The notes: generated by a model from the letters alone, not told the origin. DNA of 64,000 bases from Mytilisepta virgata (GCA_028015205.1 JAPWFG010000015.1:6820001-6884000), one strand, 5' to 3'; shown: positions 24,879-37,260, counted from the first letter of the stretch. Made by a program: numbers and translations.

Positions 24879-25495
24879 AAAGTTATCTAAAAAAGGTTTG
24901 TTGGTTATGGGGGTATTTCGAAAGTCCTGTCATACCCGCCCACATTCATTTAAATGGAAAAGCCCTAAGCAAAATAGAAAAGGTTTTGACAAGTTTTTCT
25001 CTACACCAAACATTTCATTTCTTAAAACAAAAATTATGATATTTAAAAGGCTAAAATTATTTTTCACCTTTGTTATCTCACACATTAATTTCCTAGTTTA
25101 AAGAATGAAACTTTGATCTGCTTTTAATAGATAAAAATGTCAAGATAACAGGGAAAAAAATAGAAATTCATAAATATACAGAATGTCAGAAAATTTATAA
25201 AAAAGCAAGGAATTTATATATTAAATGTATACTCTATTCAGCTTATGTATTTGTGTAAATATTTTATTTTATTTTTTTTTAAAGAAAAGTAAATTTTACC
25301 ACTCATTACAGAGCCTCCTCTTAGTGCCTTAATCAAAACAATAAAGCCGTCCAACTGCAAGGATTATTTCCCCTGAACTGCCATTTTATGCCGCCTGTTC
25401 AACTTTTATGCATGAAGTCAGATTCTTGTACATTTTTATGCGGCTTTGATTTTTAAAAGATATTTGTACTGAATTTTAAAAGTAAAAGAAGATAT

Positions 25496-26185
25496 ATGTA
25501 TATTAATGACTTTGTTTTCAAAATTCATAGTTTTCTTGAAATTAAGGATACTACAGATACACTAAAGTCCGCTTCATATTTGGATTTGTTTCTTGAAATA
25601 GACTATGAGGCACATTTGAAGACAAAACTTTATGACAAACGTGATGACTTCAATTTTCCTATTGTTAATTTTCCCTTCTTGAGTAGCAATATACAAGCAT
25701 CGAATGTATATGGCGTCTACGTTTCTCAGCTTATCCAATTTTCAAGGGCATGCGTGAGTTATCCTGACTTTCGACAAAGAGGATTACTGCTGTCACAAAA
25801 GCTTCTTAACCAGGGTTTTATCAGGATAAGTTGATGTCATCACTTAAGAAATTTTACGGTCGTCATCACCAATTGATTGACCATTACAGTGTTCCAATAT
25901 CTAAGATGATGTTGTACCTGTTCCCACTGTCGTAACCTTTCATGTGCCTCCACCGATTTGTGACTTCCCCTGGATTTACTTTGTTGAACTTCACGACGGA
26001 TGCCGTATACGGAGCAGGAACTGCTTACCCTTCCGGAGAACCTGTGTTCACTCCTAGTTTTAATCGGAGTTCGTGTTTTTAGTTTTCTGTGTTTATTTGT
26101 TGTGCTTGTGGTTGTCCATTTGTCTTCCCAGGTTTGTCTGTCCAATGGATTACGTTTTGTATTGCTCCTTAGGTATATTTGTACT
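25496..26185 (+). pseudogene. Penelope-like-type retroelement fragment (RT C-terminus and tail)
   Basis: The frame at 25,496-25,834 includes SYLDLFLEIDYEAHLKTKLY, KRDDFNFPIVNFPFLSSNI and a YG-Y-SQLI-F-RAC pattern. This matches the C-terminal part of a widespread animal retroelement RT, whose layout resembles Penelope-like elements. At about 25,828 a shift moves the frame: GAT AAG TTG ATG continues as KLMSSLKKFYGRHHQLIDHY before stopping. The polymerase core (YADD) is absent, so this is a 5'-truncated, frameshifted copy. The non-coding tail (about 25,990-26,185) is the module also seen at 16,150, 30,060 and 61,740. Assignment to Penelope-like rather than another non-LTR group is moderate. Confidence 0.65.
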
Positions 26186-26199
26186 TTTTTAAGATTATT

Positions 26200-27780
26200 A
26201 CTACCGATCCGACTAGAAGTCGGACATTTGTCCCAGCAGAATATTGCAGCTGACGAACTGTTGGCAATAGCTTTTTTAACCTTGGAAAAGCATGGCGAAA
26301 ACTCAAAAATAATTTAAATGAGAAATCAATGATTGAGAAACACCAATTGTGGGGATATCTCAAACATTTTAAGCTGAAACGATATTGGTTTTCGTTAAGT
26401 GATTTCAGTTAGTCTTGATGAATGTGGAATATTTTTAGGAACAAAGAAGTGGAAGATAACCATAATTGACGTTTCCATTCAACTATGCGTATTTCACAAA
26501 ACATTTGAATTTCGGAAATGTTGTTTTTGACCCTTAACAGTATAATATAATGCAGACCTAATTTGCGATCAGTAAGTATATAAAGTATTGATAGTGCATA
26601 TGGAGGCATCTGTGTCCCATGGATACATTCTATCTTTCATTTCTGATTGATCAAAGTTGAGAATTATCGGAAAATGCATCACCAACTGAACAGGAAATTC
26701 GTGTATAGATGGATAGACCATTATAAACTGAGTCTGATTTTGAACAACCAACTTGGCCATGAAGAGCATAACCTTATTTTTGATGGATCCAATTTTGGGT
26801 TCAGAATTTATCCACCATATCCATTTTTACAGGTCATTGAAATCCATCAAATTACATGTACATGTATAGGAGATTGAAATCATAAAATGCAATGCCTTCA
26901 TAGCTGGTTATTGCATTACTATCTGACACTGCACCAATTCACTTATGTCTCCTATTTCAACAAAAACTATAATAAATTTAATTAAAGAAAAATTTAAAAT
27001 TTACGTAAAATTAAAAGCATGAGTTATATATGGTGAGATATATATAAAAAAAATTAACTTTATACTTTATTCAAGACCATTGCAAGAAGTTATTTAAGTG
27101 ATCTACTTATTTCACTCAAATTTTAACCACTTAATCATATCATGCATTAGCCTAAGCTTCACCCCTATGACTTTAACAATACGTTTTGCAAAATTATAGA
27201 AAACAAAGTCTAACCTTTACAGTTAACTGTCAACTTAAGTTTTAATTTTATTAATTTTATTTTAAATATTATCTTAAATCAATTTTAACTGACATTGCCA
27301 CCCTAACTGCCGACTAAATCAAGTATGGCACACCTTCTACGGTGTAATGCATATATCATTCCTCTTGAGATGGCCTATATTCTCTCCATCAATAAGATAG
27401 TCTGTATTACTGTTGGAATTTGTGGACTTGAAAACATCCAAAATCACTTTTAATAGTATTGACTTGTTTGAAACGACCAAATTTCCCGATTAATGTCACA
27501 CATCAGAGTGCATTTACAACGGGATGTCCTCGAAAAATGAAAATTTGAACCTTCAAGTCATAAAAACTACTTATTTCTAACGACTTGGGGGGGGGGGGGG
27601 GGCTTTGGATTTTTGATACATTATTAAAGCTTTTGACAGAGTTTAGCACCGGGGACTATAACGTAAATTATATGCCATGGGAATAATGGGCCTTGTTTTG
27701 GCATAGATTAGAGACTGCAGTCGAACTTCGGTAGCTCAAACTCGGATTTCTCTTTGAGTTCGAGCCATAGAAGTTGTACT
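26200..27780. other. no recognisable gene
   Basis: AT-rich sequence with a poly-G run at about 27,586-27,602. Several short frames on both strands lack any domain or splice pattern I recognise. Confidence 0.4.
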
Positions 27781-27789
27781 GTACATATC

Positions 27790-28123
27790 AGTATTATATG
27801 GCCACAGGCAAAGTCGTATTTGGTGAGGTGGTGCGAGGTGGTGTCGAAAGTTGCGTTTCTTGAACAGGAAGTGCCCAGAAGTGGTTTGCACGGAAAAACA
27901 ACGATGAAGAATGGACAAAAACCTAGAACAATAGTGGTGTACGACGACTGCCGAAATTTCCGGTAAAAAAACGGCGGGAAAAATAACTTTTAAAAAAATT
28001 CCGGGAAAATTCATCATTTCCTGTTGAGCATGCGCACGCACGAACCACTTAAGGTCATTTCCGATGACGTCACATCATGCACCACCTCGTCAAATGCGAT
28101 TTAAGCTGTGCCAATATACTACT
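27790..28123. mobile_element. small foldback element, AGTAGT family, copy 1 (334 bp)
   Basis: The left end AGTATTATATGGCCACAGG and right end CTGTGCCAATATACTACT are imperfect inverted repeats. The pairing extends about 43 bp to a GAGGTGGTG/CACCACCTC boundary. Flanking hexamers CATATC and CTTATC differ at one base, consistent with an aged 6-bp target duplication. The interior has a TGACGTCA next to TTTCCG, a GCATGCGCAC and a GGCGGGAAAA, the same motif classes as in the large element. No coding capacity. Confidence 0.72.
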
Positions 28124-28160
28124 CTTATCAAATAGAAAACAACGGGTAGTTATTTATAAC

Positions 28161-28863
28161 AGTAGTATATGGGGACAGTTCAGTTATCATTTGAGGAGGA
28201 GCTGATGAGGAGGAACCGGATATGATGTCACAGTAAGTGACGCGTATTTTTTCTTTATGAGGTAATACTTTGTCTTTATGACGTTATACGTGTTTTTTGG
28301 CTCTATGACGTCATCTTCTTTATGTTTCTAACGTTTTGATTTATTTTGTTATTTTCTCAAAAGTTTTTCTTCAAAAATTTCTATTCTTCAAAATTTCAGA
28401 AGAGCAGCGATGAGCAGCATGGAGCAAGAGAAGAGCGAAATGAGTACAGTGCAGAGCAGCGAAGAGCAACACGGGACAAGAGAAGAGCAGTAGCAGCAAA
28501 AAACGAAGAGGGTACGAGAGCATTGTGCTGAGCAGCGAAGAGCAAGAGGAGAGCAGCGATGACCAGCGAAGAGCAGCATGGAGCAAGAGAAGACATTTTT
28601 CAATCCGTTTTCTATTTCCATGACGTCATGAAACATAAAACAAAAAAAAACACCTATTGAAAACATAAAAAGAACATAACGTCATAAAGATGAAAAAACG
28701 TATCACGTTATAAAGACAAAGTATTGCGTCATAAAGACGAAAAACACGTACAACGTCATAATGACAGTCTTACATCACACGCGTCACTTACTGTGACGTC
28801 ATATCCGGCTCCTCCTCATCACCTCATACTCAAATGATAACTGAAATATTTCCATATACTACT
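28161..28863. mobile_element. small foldback element, AGTAGT family, copy 2 (703 bp)
   Basis: Termini AGTAGTATATGG and CCATATACTACT are perfect inverses. Inverted similarity continues through 'cagttatcatttgag', 'gaggagga.ccggatat' and 'gtgac.tcacagtaagtgacgcg'. The middle (28,400-28,600) is a gagcagcgatgagcagcatg minisatellite, related to the array of the 37,964-47,918 element. TGACGTCA/TGACGTTA sites recur. Flanking hexamers (tataac/aattac) match at four of six positions, so the target duplication is uncertain. Arg/Leu/Ser-rich ORFs in the middle are minisatellite artefacts. Confidence 0.75.
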
Positions 28864-29036
28864 AATTACGTACACATGGTCTAAATTGGGGTATGTATTA
28901 GCTGCATGGCGTGCCACAGGGTTCAATCTGAGGATCTCTTTTATTTATTATTTTTATAAATGATATAGTATTGGACATCAATTCAACTAACCACTTGTAT
29001 CAAGTTGTTTGCTGATGACACAAGTTTGTATCTCAT

Positions 29037-29265
29037 TATAGCGAGCGCGGCGAGCGCTATAGGAGCATATGCATTTTCTACATATGAATCATTTAGAAAA
29101 GTCTTTGTATAATGGGGGCAGCCATATTGTGTTACATACTAAGGCTAGAAAAAGTTTCGTTCGGCGGAAACGGAAGTAAGGGAAAAAACGTTCTTCAAAT
29201 TATAATTTTAGAGTCAGAATCGTGATACCGGAAATGGGTTTCTGGAAAAGGGCAATTCAGCTGTG
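29037..29265 (+). repeat. insertion in LINE, GCGAGCGCGGCGAGCGC-headed repeat
   Basis: A GC-rich near-palindrome (tatagcgagcgcggcgagcgctata) opens a segment that interrupts the LINE reading after LYLI. LINE sequence resumes about 230 bp later. It is probably a short dispersed repeat inserted into the LINE. Confidence 0.55.
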
Positions 29266-30016
29266 CTAGCATCATTGGCCACGCCAACAGCATATTAGAT
29301 GATCCACTAGAATCAGGAAACATCTTGAATAGTGATATTTCTAAAATTCACTAATGGTCTTCTGAGTAGTTGGTTTTTTTTTGATCCCCAGAAAACTGAG
29401 ACCATAACTATCCCAAGGAAATTTCATAAACCATATAATCTAAACCTATATATGAAGTTCTGAGGTTTCCTGTCAAACATCTTGGAGTTAATATATCGAA
29501 TGATGGTACGTGGCACAAACATATTGATAAGATTAGTGAAAAGGCCTACAGACATTTAATTATACTACGCAAAATTAGATTTATTCTTGATAGACAGACG
29601 CTTTAGACAATTTATCTCACATATATGAGACGTCTAAATGTTGAAATATTCCGATGTTATGTGGGATAATAACATTAATATATAAATACTAGTAAATAAA
29701 ATTAAAAAGGTTAAAATAGAGGTCGCGAGGGTTGTGACCAGCGGCAAAAGAATGGTCTCTTTGGGTAACTTAAGCATTGAAACTGGGTGGGAAAACATTA
29801 AGGATCTACGGGAAAAACGTAGACTACTTTGCTTCTATAAATTGAACAATAAAGCCGTACATTTATATGACCTAGTATATTTATCTGACCTAGTTACTGA
29901 GACATACAGACATATTCACAACTACAATACGAGAAATCCATGCGTTATGGACGTCATCATGACTTTGCTAACAGGTATGAAAAAACCGTTTCCCAAATTA
30001 AAATGGACCTGTTACA

Positions 30017-30262
30017 TTGATGCTGTCTCATACCGGATTTGACATAAGCAGCATGGTGGGTGTCATGCGGGAAGCAGAGACTGCTTACTCTTCCGGAGCA
30101 CCTGAGTCTGTACAACCGGTTGTTCATATGTTTTTAGTTTTTAATTGTAGTGCATGTATTGCTTTTCTTCTTGTCTTCGTTGTTCTCCGTAGTTTGTCAG
30201 TTATTTCGATTTTCCCCTCCTTCGAATATCCCTTTGGTATTTCTTGACTTTACTTATACCAC
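30017..30262 (+). repeat. retroelement-tail module inserted in LINE
   Basis: The 'gggtgtcatgcgggaagcag', 'actgcttactcttccggagcacctg' and 'tttagttttt' blocks resemble the tails at 26,000-26,150 and 61,690-61,850. The 3' half matches 10,240-10,370. It splits the LINE between its C-terminal region and its Cys/His end. Confidence 0.6.
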
Positions 30263-30720
30263 CTATCATAACCAGAACCGCATTATATTCCAATTATTTC
30301 ATTTTTACGAAAGTGCGATCAAGGAACTAATTACCGGAAAATATCAAATCAAGTACGTCTCTAGGAATCTTTAAAACTAGTGTACAATCGCAAAACGCTA
30401 AAACGCTCCCCTTTTACTAGTTCGGTAAGATCCGAGGTCAATATTTTCATGCAAGACTTAGGATGCGCGTCAGTTCTCTCAATCAACACCGTTTTATAAA
30501 AAAAATATTGTTACACCCCCGTCCTTTGTCAGTGCGGAGCAATCGAGTCTATTGATCATTATCTCCTTCACTGTCCACGTTTCCACCTCTAGCGTCATCA
30601 GCATATTGAATACATTATAAATAATCGTAGATTTAACAATAAGATTCTTCTCTTTGGGTCACTTTATTTGAGCGATGAACAAAACACAGAAATGTTTTGG
30701 CAGTTCAGTCATATATTATG

Positions 30721-31880
30721 AGTAGCAAACGATTTCCTAGTATATAAATACTCATCATTATTCATCAACATTCCAGTGCGTGTTATCTATCAAAATTATA
30801 TATCGTTTTTTCATATATGGATTCGTTATACATAATCGTTTGAGTATGAGAAAATTAACTATGAAAATTATTTTTTGTAAGATATGGATTTATATAAGCC
30901 CAAAACTTACTTCCGAATCCTATATTGATTATTTAATTAATCAATAAAACATGTTTACACTAGATCTATATATAACGTAATACGATACAATAAGGTGACT
31001 CTACTGATTTTTTGCTAAAAAATGACCAGATTGTAAATTTTTATGTATACTTTTAAAATACGGATAGAAAAACATGCCTTCGTGACTTAGTTTTGAAGAT
31101 ATTTGACACTGATTTAGGTATTTGAGTCGAAGACCCTAAATTTTTCATTTTTCAAGACAGTCACAAAAAACAGTCTAACTTTTTAACGAAAAAAGATAAC
31201 TTCACCGGGTCTTTTGTAAAATATGCTTTACTATATAGACATTGTTTTCTGACAAATAATTATTGAAAAAGATTGATTAACAAATTAGAAAATTATGCAA
31301 ATTTAAGCCAAATAAGGAATTCTGATAATAATTCGGTAGCTTTAGATGCTTGTAGAAAAAAAACCTCTACTGATTTTTTCTTTAAATTTTAGTATTCTTA
31401 TCATGAAGAAAAAGTGCTTATTGCAGAGATTTTTGAGAAAAATTCTAAATTTTAGGAAGGCATAAGGGTTTTTATCAATGGGCAATTCTCGGCAGATTCC
31501 GCTACCCTTCATATTGTAGTATAATCTGCCGTGGAGTGCAGAATTCGTTTTTGAAGAAAAAAAATAGAAAAAAGCGAATGCTGAAAACGCACGATTTGTC
31601 TGATTGTTGGCTCCCCACATGAAGCAGAATACGGCATAGTGTATATGGATCTACAGTTGTATATACTTTTTGCACATATGTGGTCGTTACATTCCACTGT
31701 ATTGAAAATACCCTTCAATACTTGAATACTTTATTAAATAAGTCACCAGACACATAAATGTGTAACAAATGAAACATGATTACAATAATAAAATAAATAT
31801 TGTTACAATAATACATTTTACCAAACAAATTAAAAAAATATAACTTTCATGCAGTTTTACATTAATTTGCATAACTTAAT
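30721..31880. other. no recognisable gene
   Basis: AT-rich sequence between two LINE remnants. Overlapping minus-strand frames at 31,342-31,718 have no domain features. Confidence 0.4.
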
Positions 31881-33775
31881 TTTCTATAAATTGAGAAATA
31901 TTGGTTAATAGTTCTACATGGCAAAGGGAGAGCAGACATTTCATTTTAAATTGGGTTTGGGTTTTCATGAAAATAAGAAAATAAATCTCTCAATAATTTT
32001 ATATTTTCATCTTGACATAAAAATAAATAGTGATATTCATCACCAATTCCTTCAAAACATAATTTGCATATTCTGTTTTCTCTCGGAACATTTCCCCATC
32101 TTTCAGTTTCTATTAATAATAATTTAATCTAAGTAAATATCGCTCCAGTTTGAACTCTGTTTTGAACATTCCGTAAAAGTTACCTCTAGAATTTTTGTCA
32201 ATATCTGAATACCAAGATTGGATAAATTGATCTTGCAAAATTTTCTTAATTTTGATTTTGATAAATTCAGGACTCAAACTGAATAAATAATATAAACCAG
32301 TAGAATTACAAAAATTTTCGACGTAATTAAGCCATTGAAATTTAAACCCTTCGAACTTTTCAAAATTCACAATAAGCCGATAAAATTTACTAGGTAGTTT
32401 ATTTGATGATTTTAAATTAAGCCAAAATCAACAATTCTTGTATTAATATGAACGCTTAATGTAAATCTTCCTAATTACCCATAAAACATGAAATTCGGAG
32501 TGCTTCCTCCGACTTTTAAAATTTTATTACAAAAACTGAAATGTACTCTTTCAATATCAGACACATTTTTAACCCTCATATCTCACATGAGTATGTCAGA
32601 ATTAGTAGGATCAGAGTGTCAAATAATTTCAATTGAAGATCAACTGGAAGTGGGAGATTTTCTATTTTCCTGAAAACAGCAATCATAGCTTTTTGGGCTT
32701 GCTTTATCATTTCAGTCTTTGAGCAGTAAAAATATATATTAAAAATTAAAACTTGTAGAAAACACAATACATTTAGTTTTATTAATATTAACTCTAAGCT
32801 TCCATTGATCACAATATCTACTGAATGCATTAATAGCATTGTGTAACCCTTCATATGTATCAGATAATAATACTACATGATCCTACATCATCTGAAATAA
32901 TATGAAAATTCTGAGATAAAAGTGTAATAGGTTCTCACTCGAGTTCAAAATGAAGTCTGGGAAATCTTCAACGAGTTTTCTAAAATTCATGTTTGAATTT
33001 TAAAAACGAGTTGAAGATTTTCCCGTTTTTCATTTTAACGAGTGTACCTATTTCTTCCGTAAAAACGGGGCTTTTAGGCCTCGCAAACCTATGTATTTTC
33101 AGTATGAACAACAGAAAAGGTATAGTAACGTTACGTTTGATTGGTCAAGAGTCACAATAAACGAATGTATTAAGGATTCTCATTGGAAGTCTATACTTAG
33201 ATTATAAACAAAGACTTTCAAATTGTTGATTTTCCTAAAAAAAAATCTAAATCATTTAAATAAAAAAAGAACAATAAAGGTTATAGATTTTCACCCTGTA
33301 TGACATCATGACACCATATATATTATTAGTATATATATTCTGTATTAATTTAAAACATGTTCCTCCCATTTAAGTAATTTCTGCCACAGCCCTGCTCTCC
33401 ATACAGTATCAAATACTCTACTAAAATCAACAGATCTTCTGATTCTGATTCTGACTAAAATCAACAAAACAGCTGAAAAGGTTTTTGGCAGAGACAAAGT
33501 ACAAAGAAATCAAACAATGAAGAATGAAAATGTTATCACAAGTGGAATGTCCTCTACGAAACCCAGATTGATTTTTATTTAATATATGAAATTCCTGAGA
33601 CATTACAGATAGCCTGGAGTTTAAAATTGAAGTAAAAACCTTGGCTAAACAGCTAATAAGTGTAATTGGCCTATACATTTCTGGTCGGTTAGCATCCCCT
33701 TTATTTTTAAATAAAGGCTTAATCATTATATTATGTCCTGTTTGCTGGAATACAACCTGAATTAAATACAAGATT
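31880..33775 (-). pseudogene. decayed LINE reverse transcriptase, minus strand
   Basis: The frame at 33,427-33,771 (minus) carries LINE RT blocks: PLFKNKGDANRPEMYRPITL, ISCLAKVFTSILNSRL and ILNKNQSGFRRGHSTCDNIF. Downstream on the same strand, 32,576-32,854 (RKIENLPLPVDLQLKLFDTL) and 32,113-32,370 (WSDIDKNSRGNFYGMFKTEF-like) match the C-terminal half of the same element class. A Cys/His end-like segment lies near 32,050. Frames are broken, and a hairpin sequence sits between RT and C-terminal pieces. This LINE lineage differs from the one at 28,908-30,720. Confidence 0.72.
32934..33049. repeat. inverted repeat (hairpin) inside the minus-strand LINE
   Basis: The arm 'actcgagttcaaaatgaa...aaatcttcaacgagtttt' pairs with 'aaaacgagttgaagatttt...ttcattttaacgagtgt' across a short centre near 'ttcatgtttgaa'. 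Arms are about 50 bp with a few mismatches. It looks like a small palindromic insertion. Confidence 0.75.
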
Positions 33776-34394
33776 AAATAATTTATATTGATTTCATGGA
33801 AGAATCAATGCAACATCTTCTAAAGGAAAACTTTGGGTACAAAATCGAAGAATCAACGAAGAAATGAAATTAAGAGACAAGAGACCAACCGGTTGATCTG
33901 TGGATAAGTAAAACAATGCATATGGACACAGGCGTGCCAGAAAAAAATAATCCAAGATATCAGGCTTATAATTTAGTACGCCAGATGCGCGTTTCGTCTG
34001 CATAAGACTTATCCTTGACTCTTGAATCAAAGTAGTTTAAATTTCGATTATTGGTTATCATTGAGGATCAATTGGCATCAGCTATTACACATTAAAAAAG
34101 GTATGGATATGGGGTATTGCCGGGGTTAATGGAATAAAAACCCAATTTAACATGCAAAAACAGAAATCCATAGCTCATCGCACGATTTTCAATGCAGTGG
34201 AACCAAAAACAAAAGCAAGCAGACAACTATGGGTTGCCCCAAACACAGCATTATGGAAAACCCAAATCTGGGATTTAGGACAATTGGAAAAAAGTGCGAA
34301 ATTTGAAAAATGGACGAAAAAATTTGGGAAGTGGGAAGAACTAAAAAAATGGATTGAGGAAATGAGTACCCCTGTGTCACCCCCACTTTCACCA

Positions 34395-34550
34395 CCAGAG
34401 GTTTCTATATATACCTCTGTATCTTGTTTGACTATCTGTATCATGCACCAGCTTGCTACACCCATTCATTACCGGAGGTTTCTATATATACGGTGTATGG
34501 TTTTTTTACTATGTGCATCATGCACAAGCTTGCTACACCCACAAAAATAC
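34395..34550 (+). repeat. two-copy short tandem repeat
   Basis: 'ggaggtttctatatatac' followed by 'catgca.cagcttgctacaccca'-type sequence occurs twice, about 80 bp apart. The 136-codon frame spanning it has no family features. Confidence 0.6.
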
Positions 34551-34860
34551 AACAATAAATAAAACTTTCTAGCTACACGATTGCGAACACTTTTGGTAGA
34601 TACTCTCACCCATAAATTATTAGTGATGGTATTTCCATCCAGGTAGTTATTGGTATTGGCGGGTGAAAGAGCAGAGTTATGGGTGCATACGGTGGGACAG
34701 TTTTCCTTTCGCTCTACACCATTTGCCCGTATTATAAAGTTTCTCTGCTGCCTTTTCATCCTCTTTACACATAGGACAAGGGCCTGAACGGAGGCATTCG
34801 CCGTACAGAGAAAAAAGATTATAAAATAAACTTTCAATTATGTGAAGTTTTAATCTGTGC

Positions 34861-35118
34861 ATCTCTTATTAATGTATTTATTGTAAAAATGAAATTGATG
34901 ACAAATTTCATTTCTGTCTGTCCTGCGATTTAACCCAGGATCTACGTGCAAAATTGTTCAATTATTTTAATACAGTAGAAAATAGTTTTAATAAGTTTAA
35001 TAACGTTGAGAAACTTAAAAGACTTCTGAATCCGTCAACACCAAGTGATATTAAAACAGTTACATCCTTTATAAAACAGTCATTAGAACTGAGAAGAGAG
35101 GATTATCATAACAATTAA
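34861..35118 (+). pseudogene. LINE 3' terminal fragment
   Basis: A frame without a start reads CKNEIDDKFHFCLSC, then DLRAKLFNYF, KLKRLLNPS and FIKQSLELRREDYHNN before TAA. The Cys-x(n)-E-x-x-x-HF-x(3)-C end followed by a Leu/Lys helix is typical of LINE ORF2 C-termini. Only the last 80 or so codons are present, as expected of a 5'-truncated insertion. Confidence 0.7.
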
Positions 35119-35555
35119 CTGTTTGTATATCTTCTTTATTGTCACATTTGTGTGTTATGTTGTATTTTGTACACCGTATGCTTATATCCTTAATGGGATT
35201 GTATTTTGCATTAATAGTAAAGTTAATTAATGATTATGTAACTTCTGCTGATAGAATATTTAGCTGATACTTTAAAAATATGTTATTGTCAAAAATAACA
35301 ATATGATTAGACACAAGTTTCAAACTTACGAGGTCTTCTCCGTAAAAGCTGATTAAATTATTATTTCACTCTGGTTTGATTAAAATATTCTCAATCAGGC
35401 CTTAATCATCAGTCATCAATTAATGATCCAACAAAAAATTAACTATTGACGTAATATAATGAGAAAAACTTATATATCAAGTTTCCTTAAAAATTATGTC
35501 TTTATGTCAAGTAAGGGAGATAATTCTATAATTGCATCCAAAAAGGAATTATCTC
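35119..35555. other. no recognisable gene
   Basis: AT-rich sequence between the LINE tail and the satellite-like array. No supported feature was seen. Confidence 0.4.
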
Positions 35556-35559
35556 CCTT

Positions 35560-37260
35560 TCTTTCTATAAAGGAAAACTATGTACTCCTCAACATATTTT
35601 TGTCATTAATTGTCCAAAAATATACAAAATTCCACCAGAGGGACATATCTTAGGCCATAAAGATTTGAAACTGATATTTGGTATATTTTTAGATGATAAT
35701 GTTGATATTTTATATAAACTCCCTTTATTGATACTTAGGTAGGTGTAATAATGAATTTCTGAATCGTGTCATGTCCATGCATATTGATATTTTATAAACC
35801 CGGGAAGAGACTTTGATTTTTTACAGCCTAAGATTTGTGACTTGAGGAATTTGGTATAGTTCTGGATGATTAATGGATATTATGATAATTATATAAAGTC
35901 CCTTTACTAATACATAGCTATGTATAGTAATGTTTTCAGAAACATTTCATGGCCATACATATAAATGTTATGAAAGGCCCGCAAGGGAGACTTGCAATTT
36001 TAACGGCCTAAGATGATTTTTGACTCGGATCTATTTGATATATTTTTGGCTGATAATTGACCAAAACTTGTTGAGAAGTATATAAATTCCCTTTATAATT
36101 GTTACTTTGTAAGGTATAATAATGTTTTTCTGATCATTCATGTCCATACACATTGATATTTTTAAAGCCGTTAGGAGACTTATTTTTACGGCTTCAGATA
36201 TGGACCTCTGATGGGAATTTAGTATATTTTAGGACAAATAATGACCAAAATATATTGAGAAGTATATTATTTTCCTTTATTAATAAACAGTTAGGAATAA
36301 TAATGAATTTCTGAAACATTTCATGCCCAAACATGTTGATAATTTGAAACCCAAGTGGAGACTTGCATTTTTAGGGACTAAAAATTTTGACTCTGGTGGA
36401 ATTTAGTATATATTTGGATGATAAATGACCAGAATATGATGAGAAGTATATACCTTCCCTTTATAAATACATAGTTGATATTTTGAAACCAAGGGGAGAC
36501 TTGCTTTTTTTTACGGCCTAAGAATTGTGGTGTAATTTGGTATATTTTTGGATAATTGACCAATATATATATGTTGAGAAATACATTTGTAAATTCATTT
36601 CCTTTATAATTACAGTGTGGTATAATAATTAATTTTTGATGCCTTTCATGTTCATATACATAGATATTTTGAGACCCAGGGGGAGACTTGCTATTTTTAC
36701 TGCCTAAGATATGTAAATCTGATGGAATTTGGTATATTTTGGACAATAAATGACCACAATTTGTCGAGAAGTATATACATTTCTTTTATTAATACCAAAT
36801 TTGGTATAATAATGAATTTCTGAAACATTACATGGTCATACACATTGATACTCTGAAGGCCACAGGGAGAGCAAAAGGGGGACTTGCAATTGTTTCGGCC
36901 CACGATTTTTTACTCTAATGGAATTTGGTATATTTTTGGACAATAAATGACCAAAATATGTCGATAAGTATTTTATTTCCCTTTATTAATACATAGTGTG
37001 GTATAATACATGTAGATATTTTAAGACCCAGGGGCAGACTTGCATTTTTTATGGCTAAGATATGCAACTCTGATGGGATTTGGTATATTTGTGGATGATG
37101 ATTGACCAAACCATATTGAGGATTTTATTAATTTCCCATAGTAATGCATATATATATAGTTGAGGTATAATAATTAATTTCTGATGCATTTCATATTCAA
37201 TGTCGGGTATGTGTATTGAAAAAAAAAATAGAATCATGTTTAATGTCTTGAGGTGGACAA
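35560..37260 (+). repeat. satellite-like tandem array, about 150-190-bp unit
   Basis: About nine to ten diverged units share an ordered set of phrases: 'gagacttgca.ttttacggcctaagat', 'ctctgatggaatttggtatattttt', 'gataattgaccaaaatatgt' and 'gaagtatat...tccctttattaatac'. Units vary in length. Short ORFs in several frames (for example 36,378-36,746 minus) repeat KIYQIPS-type peptides because of this periodicity. No gene is supported. Confidence 0.82.

Larger units (their letters stand above)
28908..30720 (+). pseudogene. decayed non-LTR retrotransposon (LINE) RT and C-terminal region
   Basis: Conceptual reading of 28,908-29,036 gives GVPQGSI then FINDIV, and, after a frame change, LFADDTSLYLI, the RT active-site region. 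After an insertion the sequence resumes near 29,270 with pieces such as HLGVNISNDGTWHKHIDKIS and ILRKIRFILDRQTL. It continues into 29,734-30,000 (ETGWENIKDLREKRRL). After a second insertion, 30,263-30,720 supplies the cysteine/histidine end (CQCGAIESIDHYLLHCPRFH). Multiple stops and shifts show it is dead. It resembles jockey/CR1-type LINEs of invertebrates; the clade is not certain. The 5' part is missing. Confidence 0.75.

Noticed and set aside
28371..28666. Several overlapping Ser/Leu/Ala-rich ORFs
   Set aside because: They lie in the minisatellite core of the 703-bp foldback element and read its periodicity.
34152..34562. 136-codon ORF as a gene
   Set aside because: No recognisable domain, runs into a short tandem repeat and lacks splice or family support.
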